Counted from the stretch's first letter, positions 8,781 through 18,032 are shown. The stretch: DNA of 64,000 nucleotides from an uncultured Piscinibacter sp. (GCF_937952055.1 NZ_CALFYO010000008.1:1-64000); one strand, 5' to 3'. Translations and numbers: made by a program. Notes: a model not told the origin generated them from the letters alone.

Positions 8781-10118
8781 TCAAAGCTTCTTGACGAGGA
8801 CCTGCGAGCGCCGGTCCCAGTTGTACTTGCGCTTGCGCGCCTCGGGCAACCAATCGGGATCCACCTGCGCGAAGCCGCGCTTGATGAACCAGTGCATGGT
8901 GCGCGTGGTGAGCACGAAGATGCTCTCCAGCCCCATCGCCTTGGCGCGCTGCTCGACGCGCTTGAGGATGCGCTCGCCGTCGCCTTGCCCCTGCACGTTC
9001 GGCGACACGGTCAGCGCGGCCAACTCGGCGGTGCGCGCCTCCGGATAGGCGTACAGCGCCGCGCAGCCGAAGATCACGCCGTCGTGCTCGATCACGGTGT
9101 AGTGGCCGACGTCGCGCTCGATCTCGGTGCGGTCCCGCTTCACCAGCGTGCCATCGCGCTCGAAGGGCTCGATCAGCTGCAGGATGCCGCCGATGTCGTC
9201 GGCGGTTGCCTCGCGAAGGCTCTCGAGCTTCTCGTCGACGACCATGGTGCCGATGCCGTCGTGCGTGAACACCTCCAGCAGCAGCGCACCGTCCACGGCG
9301 AAAGGCAGGATGTGCGAGCGCTCCACGCCGCCGCGGCAGGCTTTCACGCAATGGCGCAGATAGAACGCCGTGTCGGTCGGCTGCGTGGGCGAGGGCAGGG
9401 CGGCGAGCAGCCGCTCGGCGTCGGCCAGCGCGAGCTCGGTGTCGATCGGGCTCTCCGCGTCGTCCTGCTTCTCGCGGATGCCTGGCACCTCGGTCATGAA
9501 CAGCAGCTTGTCGGCCTGCAGCGCGATCGCCGCGCTGGTGGCCACGTCTTCCATGGTCAGGTTGAAAGCCTCGCCGGTGGGCGAGAAGCCGAAGGGCGAG
9601 AGCAGCACCAGCGCGCCGGTGTCGATCGACTTGCGCATCGCCGCGGCGTCGACCTTGCGCACCACCCCGCTGTGCATGAAGTCCACGCCGTCGACGATGC
9701 CCACGGGCCGCGCGGTGAGGAAGTTGCCGGACACCACGCGCACGATCGCGTTGGCCATCGGCGTGTTCGGCAGGCCCTGCGAGAACGCCGCCTCGATCTC
9801 GAAGCGCAGCTGTCCGGCGGCCTCCTGTGCGCAGTCCAGCGCAATCGCGTCGGTGATGCGCAGGCCATGGCTGAAGCGCGACTGCTGGCCCTTCACGCGC
9901 AGCTGCTCGTTGACCTGCGGCCGGAAGCCGTGCACCAGCACCAGCTTGATGCCCATGGCGTGCAGGATCGCGAGGTCCTGCGCGAAGCGGTCGAGCTTCC
10001 CGGCTGCGATCAGCTCACCGGCGATCGCCACCACGAAGGTCTTGCCCCGGTAGGCATGGATGTGCGGCGCGACATGGCGGAACCAGGGCACGAAGGTGTG
10101 GGGAAAGACGAGGCTCAT
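8781..10118 (-). CDS. argA: N-acetylglutamate synthase ArgA (amino-acid kinase fold plus GNAT domain)
   Basis: The enzyme makes N-acetylglutamate from glutamate and acetyl-CoA, the first step of arginine synthesis. The 445-residue protein has the classical layout: an amino-acid-kinase-like domain (KTFVVAIAGELI, then KLVLVHGFRPQVNEQL), which normally binds feedback arginine, followed by a C-terminal GNAT acetyltransferase domain with the acetyl-CoA loop VSPNVQGQGDGERIL. The start MSLVFPHTFVPWFRHVAPHIHAYRGK agrees with the family. Just upstream (10138-10148) is a run of eleven C on the coding strand, between the start codon and any promoter. Confidence 0.96.
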   Translation of the reverse strand: MSLVFPHTFVPWFRHVAPHIHAYRGKTFVVAIAGELIAAGKLDRFAQDLAILHAMGIKLVLVHGFRPQVNEQLRVKGQQSRFSHGLRITDAIALDCAQEAAGQLRFEIEAAFSQGLPNTPMANAIVRVVSGNFLTARPVGIVDGVDFMHSGVVRKVDAAAMRKSIDTGALVLLSPFGFSPTGEAFNLTMEDVATSAAIALQADKLLFMTEVPGIREKQDDAESPIDTELALADAERLLAALPSPTQPTDTAFYLRHCVKACRGGVERSHILPFAVDGALLLEVFTHDGIGTMVVDEKLESLREATADDIGGILQLIEPFERDGTLVKRDRTEIERDVGHYTVIEHDGVIFGCAALYAYPEARTAELAALTVSPNVQGQGDGERILKRVEQRAKAMGLESIFVLTTRTMHWFIKRGFAQVDPDWLPEARKRKYNWDRRSQVLVKKL

Positions 10119-10137
10119 GGGCGCAGGGGCGAGGCAC

Positions 10138-10148
10138 GGGGGGGGGGG
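10138..10148. repeat. Eleven-base G/C homopolymer in the argA leader
   Basis: Eleven consecutive G on the plus strand (C on the argA strand) lie 20 bases upstream of the argA start codon. No coding sequence covers it. Such tracts are prone to slippage, and also to sequencing error. Confidence 0.9.
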
Positions 10149-10245
10149 CGCGAGCGCGATTGTGCCGCACCGCCCTCGGGCCGCGTTGACGCGGGGCGGG
10201 CGGCGGGCGCAGCATCGCCACTCGATCATTCCCCGCGAGGATCCC

Positions 10246-10635
10246 ATGGATGTCTTCACCACGCCTGGCGCGTTCAGCTGGTCGGAGCTGACGACCGCCG
10301 ATCCGGCATCGGCCGCCGAGTTCTACGGCGCCCTGTTCGGTTGGAGCTTCGAAGCGATGCAGATGCCCGGCAGCGTCTACCGCGTGATCAAGGTGGGCGA
10401 CACCGCGGTGGGCGGCATCATGACCACGCCGCCCACGGCGGGAGGCATGCCGCCGATGTGGGGCTGCTACGTGACGGTGGCCGATGCCGACGCCACCGCG
10501 AAGCGTTGCGCCGAGCTCGGCGGCAAGGTGCTGGTCGGGCCTCAGGACATTCCCGGCGTCGGCCGCTTCGCGGTGATTCTGGACCGCCAGGGCGCGGCGC
10601 TGAACGTCATCGCCTACATGCCGCGGGCTGCCTGA
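10246..10635 (+). CDS. VOC (glyoxalase/bleomycin-resistance) superfamily protein
   Basis: A 129-residue single-domain protein of the vicinal-oxygen-chelate fold. Seen: the opening GAFSWSELTTADPASAAEFYGALFGW, the usual start of the VOC half-domain with FYGxLFGW, a middle strand VGGIMTTP, and the closing segment FAVILDRQGAALNVI. This subgroup is often annotated as a glyoxalase-like or hydroxylase-like protein of unknown substrate, and no catalytic role can be assigned from sequence alone. The ATG follows GCGAGGATCCC. It lies between divergent argA and codirectional hrpA. Confidence 0.85.
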   Translation: MDVFTTPGAFSWSELTTADPASAAEFYGALFGWSFEAMQMPGSVYRVIKVGDTAVGGIMTTPPTAGGMPPMWGCYVTVADADATAKRCAELGGKVLVGPQDIPGVGRFAVILDRQGAALNVIAYMPRAA

Positions 10636-10650
10636 GCGGTCGGGGGCGCC

Positions 10651-10671
10651 GGGCGCGGATAATCCGCGCCC
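10651..10671. repeat. Perfect palindrome between the VOC gene and hrpA
   Basis: GGGCGCGGAT and its exact reverse complement ATCCGCGCCC are separated by a single A. The site ends 2 bases before the hrpA start codon. It contains GATAAT (10658-10663), a good -10 hexamer, although no -35 is visible. It could be an operator overlapping a promoter that gives an almost leaderless hrpA mRNA, or a hairpin ending the VOC transcript; there is no T run. Confidence 0.6.
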
Positions 10672-10672
10672 C

Positions 10673-13600
10673 GTGTCCTCTCCCGTCGCCAGCCCCGTCC
10701 CGGCCATCACCTTTCCCGAATCGCTGCCGGTCTCGTCCCGGCGCGAGGAGATCGCGCGCGCCGTCGAGCAGCACCAGGTGGTCATCGTCTGCGGCGAGAC
10801 CGGCTCGGGCAAGACCACGCAGCTGCCGAAGATCGCGCTTGCCCTGGGCCGCGGCTGGGGCGCCGGAGGCAAGGGGCTGATCGGCCACACGCAGCCGCGC
10901 CGCATCGCCGCGTCCAGCGTGGCCAAGCGCATTGCCCAGGAACTGAACTCGCCGCTCGGCGAGGTGGTCGGCTACAAGGTGCGCTTCCAGGACCGCCTGC
11001 AGCGCGGCGCCTCGGTCAAGCTGATGACGGACGGCATCCTGCTCGCCGAGACGCAGAGCGACCCCTTGCTGCGCGCGTACGACACGCTGATCATCGACGA
11101 GGCGCACGAGCGCAGCCTGAACATCGACTTCCTGCTCGGCTATTTGCGGCAGGTCCTGCCGCGTCGGCCCGACCTGAAGATCATCGTGACCTCGGCGACG
11201 ATCGATGCCGACCGCTTTGCACAGCACTTCGCATCGCGCCACGGGCCGGCGCCGGTGATCCAGGTCTCCGGCCGTCTGTTTCCGGTGGAGCAGCGCTGGC
11301 GGCCCTTCGAGGAGAGCCGCGAATTCGATCTGAACGATGCGCTCGGAGAAGCGGTCGACGAACTGTGGCGCGAGGGCTCGGGCGACGTGCTCGTCTTCCT
11401 GCCCGGCGAGCGCGAGATCCGCGAGGCCGCCGAGCATCTGCGCAAGCACCACCCGCCCGGCGTGGAGATCCTGCCGCTCTTCGCGCGCCTGTCGCAGCAG
11501 GAGCAGGACCGCGTCTTCGAGCCGCACGGCGCGCCGCGCATCGTGCTGGCCACCAACGTCGCCGAGACCTCGCTGACCGTGCCGGGCATCCGATACGTGA
11601 TCGACGCCGGCACGGCGCGCGTCAAACGCTACAGCTACCGCAACAAGGTCGAGCAGCTGCAGATCGAGCCGGTCAGCCAAGCCGCGGCGAACCAGCGCGC
11701 CGGCCGCTGCGGGCGCGTCAGCAACGGCATCTGCATCCGTCTGTACGACGAGAAGGACTTCGCCGGCAGGCCCCGCTTCACCGACCCGGAGATCCTGCGC
11801 TCGTCGCTGGCCGGGGTGATCCTGCGCATGAAGTCGCTGGGTCTCGGCAACGTCGAAGACTTTCCCTTCCTCGAACCGCCGCCGCGCCGCGCGATCGCCG
11901 ACGGCTACCAGCTGCTGTCCGAGCTCGGCGCGGTGGACGAGCTCAACGCGCTGACGGCGATCGGCCGCGAACTCGCGAAGCTGCCACTGGACCCGCGTGT
12001 CGGCCGAATGATCCTCGAGGCGCGCGAACGCCATGCGCTGACCGAAGTGCTGGTGATCGCCGCGGCATTCAGCCTGCAGGACGTCCGCGACCGGCCACTG
12101 GAGCAGCAGCAGGCCGCCGACAACGCGCACAAGAAATTCGACGACGAGCGTTCCGAGTTCATGGGCGACCTGAAGCTGTGGAAGTGGCTGGAGGAAGGCA
12201 AGGGCGGCCATGGCGAGCACAAGCTCAGCCTGCGCAAGCAGGAACAGCTGCTGCGCGAACACTTCATCTCGCCGCGCCGCGTGCGCGAGTGGCGCGACCT
12301 TCATTCGCAGTTGCACGCCGTGGTCGCCGAGCATGGCTGGCGGCTCAACACCTCGCCGGCCACCTACGAGCAGATCCACTTGTCGCTGCTCGCCGGGTTG
12401 CTCGGCAACATCGGCTGCAAGAGCGACGACGAGGACTGGTACCTCGGCGCGCGCGGCATCCGCTTCCACCGCCATCCGGGCACGCACCTGTCGAAGAAGC
12501 CGGGGCGCTGGATCGTCGCTGCCGAATTGATCGAGACGACGCGCCTGTTCGGCCGAGGCATCGCCGCCATCGACCCGGCCTGGCTGCCCGGCATCGCTGC
12601 ACACGTCATCAAGAAGCAGTTGCTCGAGCCGCACTGGGAGAAGAAGGCGGCGGAAGTCGTCGCGCTGGAGCGCGCGACGCTCTACGGCATCGTCGTCTAC
12701 AACAACAGGCGGGTGAACTTCGGCCTGGTCGACCCGAAGCCGGCGCGCGAGATCTTCATCCGCGAGGCGCTGGTCAATGGCGAGTGGGACACGCGGCTGC
12801 CGTTCCTGGCCGCCAATCGCAAGCTGATCGCGCAGGTGCAGGAACTGGAGCACAAGTCGCGGCGCCAGGACGTGCTGGTCGACGACGAGCTGATCCACGC
12901 CTTCTACGACGCGCAGATCCCGGCCGACGTGGTCAGCGGCGCGACGCTGGAGCGCTGGTACCGCGAGGAGTCCCGGCGCCAGCCGCGCCTGCTCATGCTC
13001 AGCCGCGACGAGCTCATGCGCCACGAGGCGGCCGGCATCACCACCGCGGCCTTCCCGAAGACGATCCGGCTGGGCGGCATCGACTGCGCGGCGAGCTACC
13101 TGCACGAACCCGGCGATGCGAAGGACGGCATCACCGTCACCGTGCCGATCTACGTGCTCAACCAGGTCAGCGAGGAGCGCTGCGACTGGCTGGTGCCGGG
13201 CATGCTCAAGGAGAAGGTGCTGGCGCTGGTGAAGACGCTGCACCAGCGGCCGCGCTCGCGTCTCGTTCCCTTGCCCAGCTACGCCGAAGAGTTCGTCGCC
13301 GAGACCGACTTTGCGCAGGGTGACCTGCTCGAGGTGCTGCTGCGCCATGTGCGCGAGCGCACGCAACTCGCGGTGCAGCGCAACGACTTCAAGCGCGAGC
13401 AGCTCAGCCCGCACCTGTCGATGAACTTCCGCATCGTCGACGAGCATGGCCGCCAGCTCGGCACCGGCCGCAACCTGGCGGCGCTGAAGGCCGAGCTGGG
13501 TGGCCAGGCTCGCTCGGCCTTCCAGGCGCTGGCGGCCCTGAAGGTGTCCACGGCACCGGTGGCTGCATCCACGCCGGCGGCGGCGGCCAGGCCCGCAGCG

Positions 13601-14488
13601 AGAAGCGCCGCGGCCGAACCGGCCATCGCCGCGCGACCGGCCGAGAAGTACACCGCCTGGACCTTCGGCGAATTGCCCGAACTGCTCGAACTGCGCAAGG
13701 GCGGACAGTCGCTGGTCGGCTTCCCGGCGCTGATCGACCACCGCGACCATGTCGAGATCGAGGTGTTCGACGAACCCGAGGTGGCCGCGGCGAAGCATCG
13801 CGGCGGCCTGCGCCGCCTCGTCGCGCTGCAGATCCGCGATGCGCTGAAGTACCTCGAGAAGAACATCCCCGACCTGCAGAAGATGTCGGTGGCCTACATG
13901 CCACTGGGCAGCGCGGAGGAACTTCGCGAGCAGATCGTCGAACTGGCGCTGGAGAGGGCCTTTCTCGCCGAGCCGCTGCCCACCGACGCTGCCGGCTTCG
14001 CACGGCGCATCGAGGAGGGCCGTGGCCGGCTGACGCTGATCGCCAACGAGATCGCCCGCGCCGCCGGCGTCGTGCTTGTCGAGTGGACAGCCGCGCAGCG
14101 CAAGCTCAAGGACAGCAAGCCGGCCAGGGAGACTGCCGATGACGTGGCGGCGCAACTCACGCGCCTGGTGACCAAGCGTTTCGTGGTCGCCACGCCCTGG
14201 GCGGCGCTCGCGCACCTGCCGCGCTACCTGAAGGGCGTGCAGATGCGCCTGGACAAGTGGCGCGCCGACCCGGCGCGCGATACTCAACGCCTGGCCGAAC
14301 TGCGGCCGCTGGAGCAGCGCTTCCTGCGCGCGCTCGCCGAGCGCAAGGGGCAGCCGGATGCGCGCCTCGAGGAGTTCCGCTGGCTGCTGGAGGAGTTGCG
14401 CATCGGCCTGTTCGCCCAGGAACTTCGCACGCCGCAGCCGGTCAGCGTCAAGCGCCTCGAGAAGGCGTGGGAGCAGATGCAGCGCTGA
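10673..14488 (+). CDS. hrpA: ATP-dependent RNA helicase HrpA (DEAH box)
   Basis: A 1271-residue DEAH-box helicase, a family involved in mRNA processing and ribosome rescue. Seen in order: Walker A GETGSGKTTQLPK near residue 42, the IIDEAHERSLN motif II, SAT motif III, the helicase C-terminal domain with TNVAETSLTVPGI and the QRAGRCGR motif VI, then the HA2, OB-fold and long HrpA-specific C-terminal (DUF3418) regions. Length matches the usual 1250-1350. The GTG at 10673 is chosen because no in-frame ATG precedes the helicase core. An Ala-rich linker around residues 960-990 is a low-complexity insert. Confidence 0.97.
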   Translation: MSSPVASPVPAITFPESLPVSSRREEIARAVEQHQVVIVCGETGSGKTTQLPKIALALGRGWGAGGKGLIGHTQPRRIAASSVAKRIAQELNSPLGEVVGYKVRFQDRLQRGASVKLMTDGILLAETQSDPLLRAYDTLIIDEAHERSLNIDFLLGYLRQVLPRRPDLKIIVTSATIDADRFAQHFASRHGPAPVIQVSGRLFPVEQRWRPFEESREFDLNDALGEAVDELWREGSGDVLVFLPGEREIREAAEHLRKHHPPGVEILPLFARLSQQEQDRVFEPHGAPRIVLATNVAETSLTVPGIRYVIDAGTARVKRYSYRNKVEQLQIEPVSQAAANQRAGRCGRVSNGICIRLYDEKDFAGRPRFTDPEILRSSLAGVILRMKSLGLGNVEDFPFLEPPPRRAIADGYQLLSELGAVDELNALTAIGRELAKLPLDPRVGRMILEARERHALTEVLVIAAAFSLQDVRDRPLEQQQAADNAHKKFDDERSEFMGDLKLWKWLEEGKGGHGEHKLSLRKQEQLLREHFISPRRVREWRDLHSQLHAVVAEHGWRLNTSPATYEQIHLSLLAGLLGNIGCKSDDEDWYLGARGIRFHRHPGTHLSKKPGRWIVAAELIETTRLFGRGIAAIDPAWLPGIAAHVIKKQLLEPHWEKKAAEVVALERATLYGIVVYNNRRVNFGLVDPKPAREIFIREALVNGEWDTRLPFLAANRKLIAQVQELEHKSRRQDVLVDDELIHAFYDAQIPADVVSGATLERWYREESRRQPRLLMLSRDELMRHEAAGITTAAFPKTIRLGGIDCAASYLHEPGDAKDGITVTVPIYVLNQVSEERCDWLVPGMLKEKVLALVKTLHQRPRSRLVPLPSYAEEFVAETDFAQGDLLEVLLRHVRERTQLAVQRNDFKREQLSPHLSMNFRIVDEHGRQLGTGRNLAALKAELGGQARSAFQALAALKVSTAPVAASTPAAAARPAARSAAAEPAIAARPAEKYTAWTFGELPELLELRKGGQSLVGFPALIDHRDHVEIEVFDEPEVAAAKHRGGLRRLVALQIRDALKYLEKNIPDLQKMSVAYMPLGSAEELREQIVELALERAFLAEPLPTDAAGFARRIEEGRGRLTLIANEIARAAGVVLVEWTAAQRKLKDSKPARETADDVAAQLTRLVTKRFVVATPWAALAHLPRYLKGVQMRLDKWRADPARDTQRLAELRPLEQRFLRALAERKGQPDARLEEFRWLLEELRIGLFAQELRTPQPVSVKRLEKAWEQMQR

Positions 14489-14509
14489 GCCGTCAACCCG
14501 GAGGATCTG

Positions 14510-15022
14510 ATGACCCGTCGCCCGCAGGAAACGCACTGGGAAGTGGTGCCCGACACGCCGCAGCGCATCGACGCCGTGGCCGATCGCTGTCGCCGCCTGG
14601 TGACCAAGCGCGCGCTGTTCGGCGCCGGCGTGGCGATGGTGCCGGTGCCGGGCGTGGACTGGCTCACCGACGTGGCGCTGCTGCTCAAGCTGATCCCGGA
14701 GATCAACCACGCCTTCGGTTTGACGCCGGAGCAGGTCGAGCGCCTGTCGCCCGATCGCCGCGTGGTCGTATACAAGGCCATCACCGCCGGCGGCAGCCTG
14801 GTCATCGGGCGGGTGGTCACGCGCGAGGTGCTCATGACCATGCTTCGGGTGGTCGGCGTGCGCCTGACCACGCAACAGGCGGCCAAGTTCGTGCCGGTGG
14901 CCGGCCAGGCGGTGTCGGCCCTGCTGACCTTCTCGGCGCTGAAGTACGTCTGCGAGCAGCACATCCGCCAGTGCATGGAGGTGTCGCGCCTGCTGGCGCT
15001 GCCGGCGCCCGGCGCGGACTGA
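14510..15022 (+). CDS. Hypothetical protein with amphipathic/hydrophobic helices (DUF697/EcsC-like)
   Basis: A 170-residue protein with an ATG preceded by GGAGGATCTG. It contains two glycine/valine-rich hydrophobic stretches (ALFGAGVAMVPVPGVDWLTD and the segment AAKFVPVAGQAVSALLTFSAL) with the pattern VPVPGxD..TD and VPVAGQ, seen in DUF697 or EcsC-like membrane-associated proteins. The function is not known. It follows hrpA by 21 nt in the same direction and may be cotranscribed. The family assignment is tentative, but the ORF is supported by codon use and its ribosome-binding site. Confidence 0.75.
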   Translation: MTRRPQETHWEVVPDTPQRIDAVADRCRRLVTKRALFGAGVAMVPVPGVDWLTDVALLLKLIPEINHAFGLTPEQVERLSPDRRVVVYKAITAGGSLVIGRVVTREVLMTMLRVVGVRLTTQQAAKFVPVAGQAVSALLTFSALKYVCEQHIRQCMEVSRLLALPAPGAD

Positions 15023-15032
15023 CGCCGGCCAC

Positions 15033-15038
15033 TACAAT
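15033..15038 (+). promoter_or_regulatory. -10 element of the tRNA promoter
   Basis: TACAAT sits 10 bases before the first base of tRNA-Pro, the expected place for a -10 hexamer of a short-leader tRNA transcript. No clear -35 hexamer is found 16-18 bases upstream. Confidence 0.4.
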
Positions 15039-15047
15039 CCGTGCGTT

Positions 15048-15124
15048 CGGGGTGTAGCGCAGCCTGGTAGCGCAACTGCTTTGGGAGCAGTGGGTCGGAT
15101 GTTCGAATCATCTCACCCCGACCA
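15048..15124 (+). tRNA. tRNA-Pro (anticodon TGG)
   Basis: A 77-base cloverleaf. The acceptor CGGGGTG pairs with CACCCCG, followed by A and an encoded CCA end (15122-15124). The anticodon arm is ACTGC-TTTGGGA-GCAGT, giving anticodon TGG for proline. The T-arm loop GTTCGAATC is normal. It is 12 bases upstream of tRNA-Arg, and the two are probably one transcript. Confidence 0.97.
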
Positions 15125-15136
15125 TCGTCCTCCGCG

Positions 15137-15213
15137 CTGCCCGTAGCTCAACTGGATAGAGCAGCTGCCTTCTAAGCAGCAGGTCGGGGGTTCGAGTCCC
15201 TCCGGGCAGGCCA
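15137..15213 (+). tRNA. tRNA-Arg (anticodon TCT)
   Basis: A 77-base cloverleaf. The acceptor CTGCCCG pairs fully with CGGGCAG, followed by G and an encoded CCA (15211-15213). The anticodon arm is GCTGC-CTTCTAA-GCAGC, giving TCT, which reads AGA/AGG arginine codons. The T arm is GGGGG-TTCGAGT-CCCTC. Its 3' segment is repeated almost exactly near 34037-34055, which makes this tRNA a candidate integration site. Confidence 0.97.
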
Positions 15214-15425
15214 CCCGATCGTCCCGGATGGTCCCGCAAGATCCCGCTAGAGCCCGGTGTTCCAAAACGTCGGGCATGGGCACCTGAGGTGGACGCTCTC
15301 GGCGGCGACCGCGGAGGCGGTAGCCGAAGTGCTCGCGCCACGCGGCGCGGCCGCGACGCCGGTGGCCGTCGGGCTGGTGCCGGCTGCGGCCTAATGAGCG
15401 TCCGGCGGTCGACCGCGGTGTCAAG

Positions 15426-16535
15426 TCAGGCGCCGATGTAGCGCCGCGCGTAGCGCGAACCGAGGCTGGTGAGGATCTCGTAGCCGATGGTACCGGCGGC
15501 CGCGGCGAGCGCGTCGACGCTCTGGCGTTCGCCGAGCAGCTCGACCATGCTGCCGGGCACCAGGGCGCCTTCCGGCAGCGCGGTCGCGTCGAGCGTGATC
15601 GTGTCCATCGACACCCGGCCGACGAGCGGCAGCTCGACCTCGCCGACCCAGGCCGACACGCGGTTGCCGAGCGCGCGCAGCCAGCCGTCGGCATAGCCGA
15701 CCGCGACGGTGGCGATGCGCGTCGGCCGCGTGCTGCGCCAGCCTTCGGCGTAGCCGACGGGTGTGTCGGCCTCGATGACGCGCGTTTGCACGACGCGGCC
15801 CTCGAGCCGCACCACCGGGCGCATCGTGTTCGCTCGCCCCGGCACCGGCGCGACGCCGTACAGCGCCGCGCCCGGCCGCGCGAGGTCGAAGTGGTAGTCG
15901 GGGCCGAGGAAGATGCCCGACGAATTCGCGATGCTCGCGGGTGCGGGCGGCAGCAGCCGCCGCGCGGCGACGAAGCGCGCGCGCTGCAGCGCGTTGGCCG
16001 GATGTCCGGGCTCGTCGGCGCAGGCCAGGTGACTCATCACGAGAGCCACCCGTACGCCGGAAAGCAGCTCACGGTCGGCCGCGATCGCGCGCAGTTCGTC
16101 CGGCGCCAGGCCGACGCGCGCCATGCCGGTGTCCACCTGCACCGCGGCGTCGAGCTCGCGGCCAAGCGACGAGGCGAGCCGCCGCCAGCCGTCGATCTGC
16201 GCCGGGCTGTTCAGCACCGGGCGGATGCCGTGGGCGACGAACGCGGGCTCGGTGCCCGGCATCGGCCCGTGCAGGACCGCGAGCGTCGCGCCCGCCGGCA
16301 GGTGCGGCTTCAGCGCGATCGCCTCGTCGAGGTGCGCGACGAAGAACTGCCGGCAGCCGGCAGCCGCGAGCGCCGGCGCGACCTGTGCCGCGCCGAGCCC
16401 GTAGGCATCGGCCTTGACGACCGCGGCGCAGTCGGCGCCACCGACCTGTGCCGACAGCTGCCGCCAGTTGGCGACGATCGCGCCGAGGTCGATCGTCAGC
16501 ACGGCGCCGGCCGCGAGGCCCGGCGTGACACTCAT
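15426..16535 (-). CDS. Alanine racemase (Alr/DadX)
   Basis: PLP enzyme interconverting L- and D-alanine, for peptidoglycan supply or, with DadA, alanine catabolism. The 369-residue protein has the PLP-lysine motif AVVKADAYGLG near residue 41, the substrate-site motif LARPGAALYGVAP, and the C-terminal catalytic tyrosine region VAVGYADGW followed by VGRVSMDTITLD. The ATG at 16535 overlaps the stop of the upstream sodium:alanine symporter gene by four bases (ATGA), so the two are translationally coupled. With dadA upstream, this is probably the catabolic DadX-type racemase rather than the housekeeping Alr, but sequence alone does not decide. Confidence 0.94.
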   Translation of the reverse strand: MSVTPGLAAGAVLTIDLGAIVANWRQLSAQVGGADCAAVVKADAYGLGAAQVAPALAAAGCRQFFVAHLDEAIALKPHLPAGATLAVLHGPMPGTEPAFVAHGIRPVLNSPAQIDGWRRLASSLGRELDAAVQVDTGMARVGLAPDELRAIAADRELLSGVRVALVMSHLACADEPGHPANALQRARFVAARRLLPPAPASIANSSGIFLGPDYHFDLARPGAALYGVAPVPGRANTMRPVVRLEGRVVQTRVIEADTPVGYAEGWRSTRPTRIATVAVGYADGWLRALGNRVSAWVGEVELPLVGRVSMDTITLDATALPEGALVPGSMVELLGERQSVDALAAAAGTIGYEILTSLGSRYARRYIGA

Positions 16536-17932
16536 CGCGCGGTGCCAGTCGTGCCGACAGAGCCGGCGACGAAGCCCTGCGGAACGCCCGCATTGCGGTC
16601 GAAGTACTCGTTCGTCACCTTCACGACCACCGGCGCGAGCAGCACCAGCGAAACGAGGTTGGGGAACGCCATGAATGCGTTCAGGGTGTCGGAGACGAGC
16701 CAGACGAAGTCCAGGTGCGTCACCGCGCCGACCAGCACGAACGCGGTCCACAGCAGGCGGTACGGCTTCTCGGATTTGGTACCGACCAGGTACTCCCAGC
16801 ACTTCTCGCCGTAATAGGCCCAGCCGAGGATAGTTGTGTAGGCGAAGATCACGATCGCGAGCGCGAGGAAGTTGGAGCCGAAGCCCGGCAGCGCCGCCTC
16901 GAACGCCTTCGCGCTCAGCACCGCGCCCTTCGCGCCGCTGGTCCACGCGCCGGTGACGATCAGCACCAGACCGGTCATGGTGCAGACGACGATGGTGTCA
17001 ATGAAGGTGCCCATCATGCCGATCAGGCCCGACTCGGCGGCGTGTCGCGTGCGGCCCGCGGCCTGCGCGATGCCCGCGGTGCCAAGGCCTGCCTCGTTGG
17101 AGAAGATGCCGCGCGCGACGCCGTAGCGCATCGCCATCAGCACACCGGCGCCGACGAAGCCGCCGGTGGCCGCGGTCGGGTTGAACGCGTGGTCGAAGAT
17201 CAGCGCGAACGCGGCCGGGATCTGGTCGGCGTTCAGGCCCAGCACCAGCAGCGACACCGCGACGTAGCCGACACACATGAACGGCACCAGCTTCTCGGCC
17301 ACCGCGCCAATGCGCTTGACGCCGCCGAGCAGCACGAAGCCGGTGGCGACCATCATCACAATGCCCGAGACCCACGGCGAGACGCCGAAGTTTGCGTTCA
17401 GCACGTCGGCGATGCTGTTGGACTGCACCATGTTGCCGATGCCGAAGCCGGCGATGCCGCCGAAGACCGCGAACGCGGCGCCGAGCCAGTGCCAGCGGTG
17501 TCCCAGGCCGTTCTTGATCGCGTACATCGGGCCGCCGATCTGCTCGCCGTGGTCGTCGGTCTCGCGGAAGTGCACCGCGAGCAGCACCTCGGCGTACTTG
17601 GTCGCCATGCCGACGAGCGCGGTCATCCACATCCAGAACAAGGCGCCGGGGCCGCCGATCGCGATCGCGGTGGCGACGCCGGCGATGTTGCCGATGCCCA
17701 CCGTCGCCGCGAGCGCGGTCATCAGGGCTGCGTAGGGGCTGATGTCGCCGGCAGCGCCGGCGGCGGGGCGGCGGCCGCGCCAGATCATCGCGAAGCCGGT
17801 CGCGATGCGGCGCAGCGGCATCAGCTTGAGGCGGATCTGCAGCAGCAGGCCGGTGCCGAGGATCAGCACCAGCATCGGCGGGCCCCAGACGAAGTCGTTG
17901 ATCGCGGTGACGATCGAGGTGATGGTTTCCAA
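16532..17932 (-). CDS. Alanine/glycine:cation symporter (AGCS family)
   Basis: A 466-residue inner-membrane transporter with about 10-11 hydrophobic segments that imports alanine or glycine with sodium. Seen: the N-terminal segment FVWGPPMLVLILGTGLLLQI, the family signature ALAATVGIGNIAGVATAI near residue 75, GGPGALFWMWMTALVGMATKYAEVLLAV, and SNEAGLGTAGIAQAA. Length and motifs fit AgcS/DagA. It lies between dadA and alr on one strand, the layout expected for uptake, racemisation and oxidation of alanine. The 126-base gap after dadA holds a GC hairpin. Confidence 0.94.
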   Translation of the reverse strand: METITSIVTAINDFVWGPPMLVLILGTGLLLQIRLKLMPLRRIATGFAMIWRGRRPAAGAAGDISPYAALMTALAATVGIGNIAGVATAIAIGGPGALFWMWMTALVGMATKYAEVLLAVHFRETDDHGEQIGGPMYAIKNGLGHRWHWLGAAFAVFGGIAGFGIGNMVQSNSIADVLNANFGVSPWVSGIVMMVATGFVLLGGVKRIGAVAEKLVPFMCVGYVAVSLLVLGLNADQIPAAFALIFDHAFNPTAATGGFVGAGVLMAMRYGVARGIFSNEAGLGTAGIAQAAGRTRHAAESGLIGMMGTFIDTIVVCTMTGLVLIVTGAWTSGAKGAVLSAKAFEAALPGFGSNFLALAIVIFAYTTILGWAYYGEKCWEYLVGTKSEKPYRLLWTAFVLVGAVTHLDFVWLVSDTLNAFMAFPNLVSLVLLAPVVVKVTNEYFDRNAGVPQGFVAGSVGTTGTAR

Positions 17933-18032
17933 GGTTGTTGTCTCCGGGAGGTGGACGTAGGCGGCCCGCGCGGGTGGCGCGGATGCGGGAAGGCCCGCGC
18001 CGGTGGCTCGGGCCGGTGGGGGAAGCGAGGGA

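Noticed and set aside
10607..14962. Very long open frame on the minus strand (about 1450 codons) opposite hrpA
   Set aside because: It mirrors the GC-rich codon pattern of hrpA, has no family motifs and is full of Arg/His/Gln-rich low-complexity sequence; hrpA is clearly the real gene.
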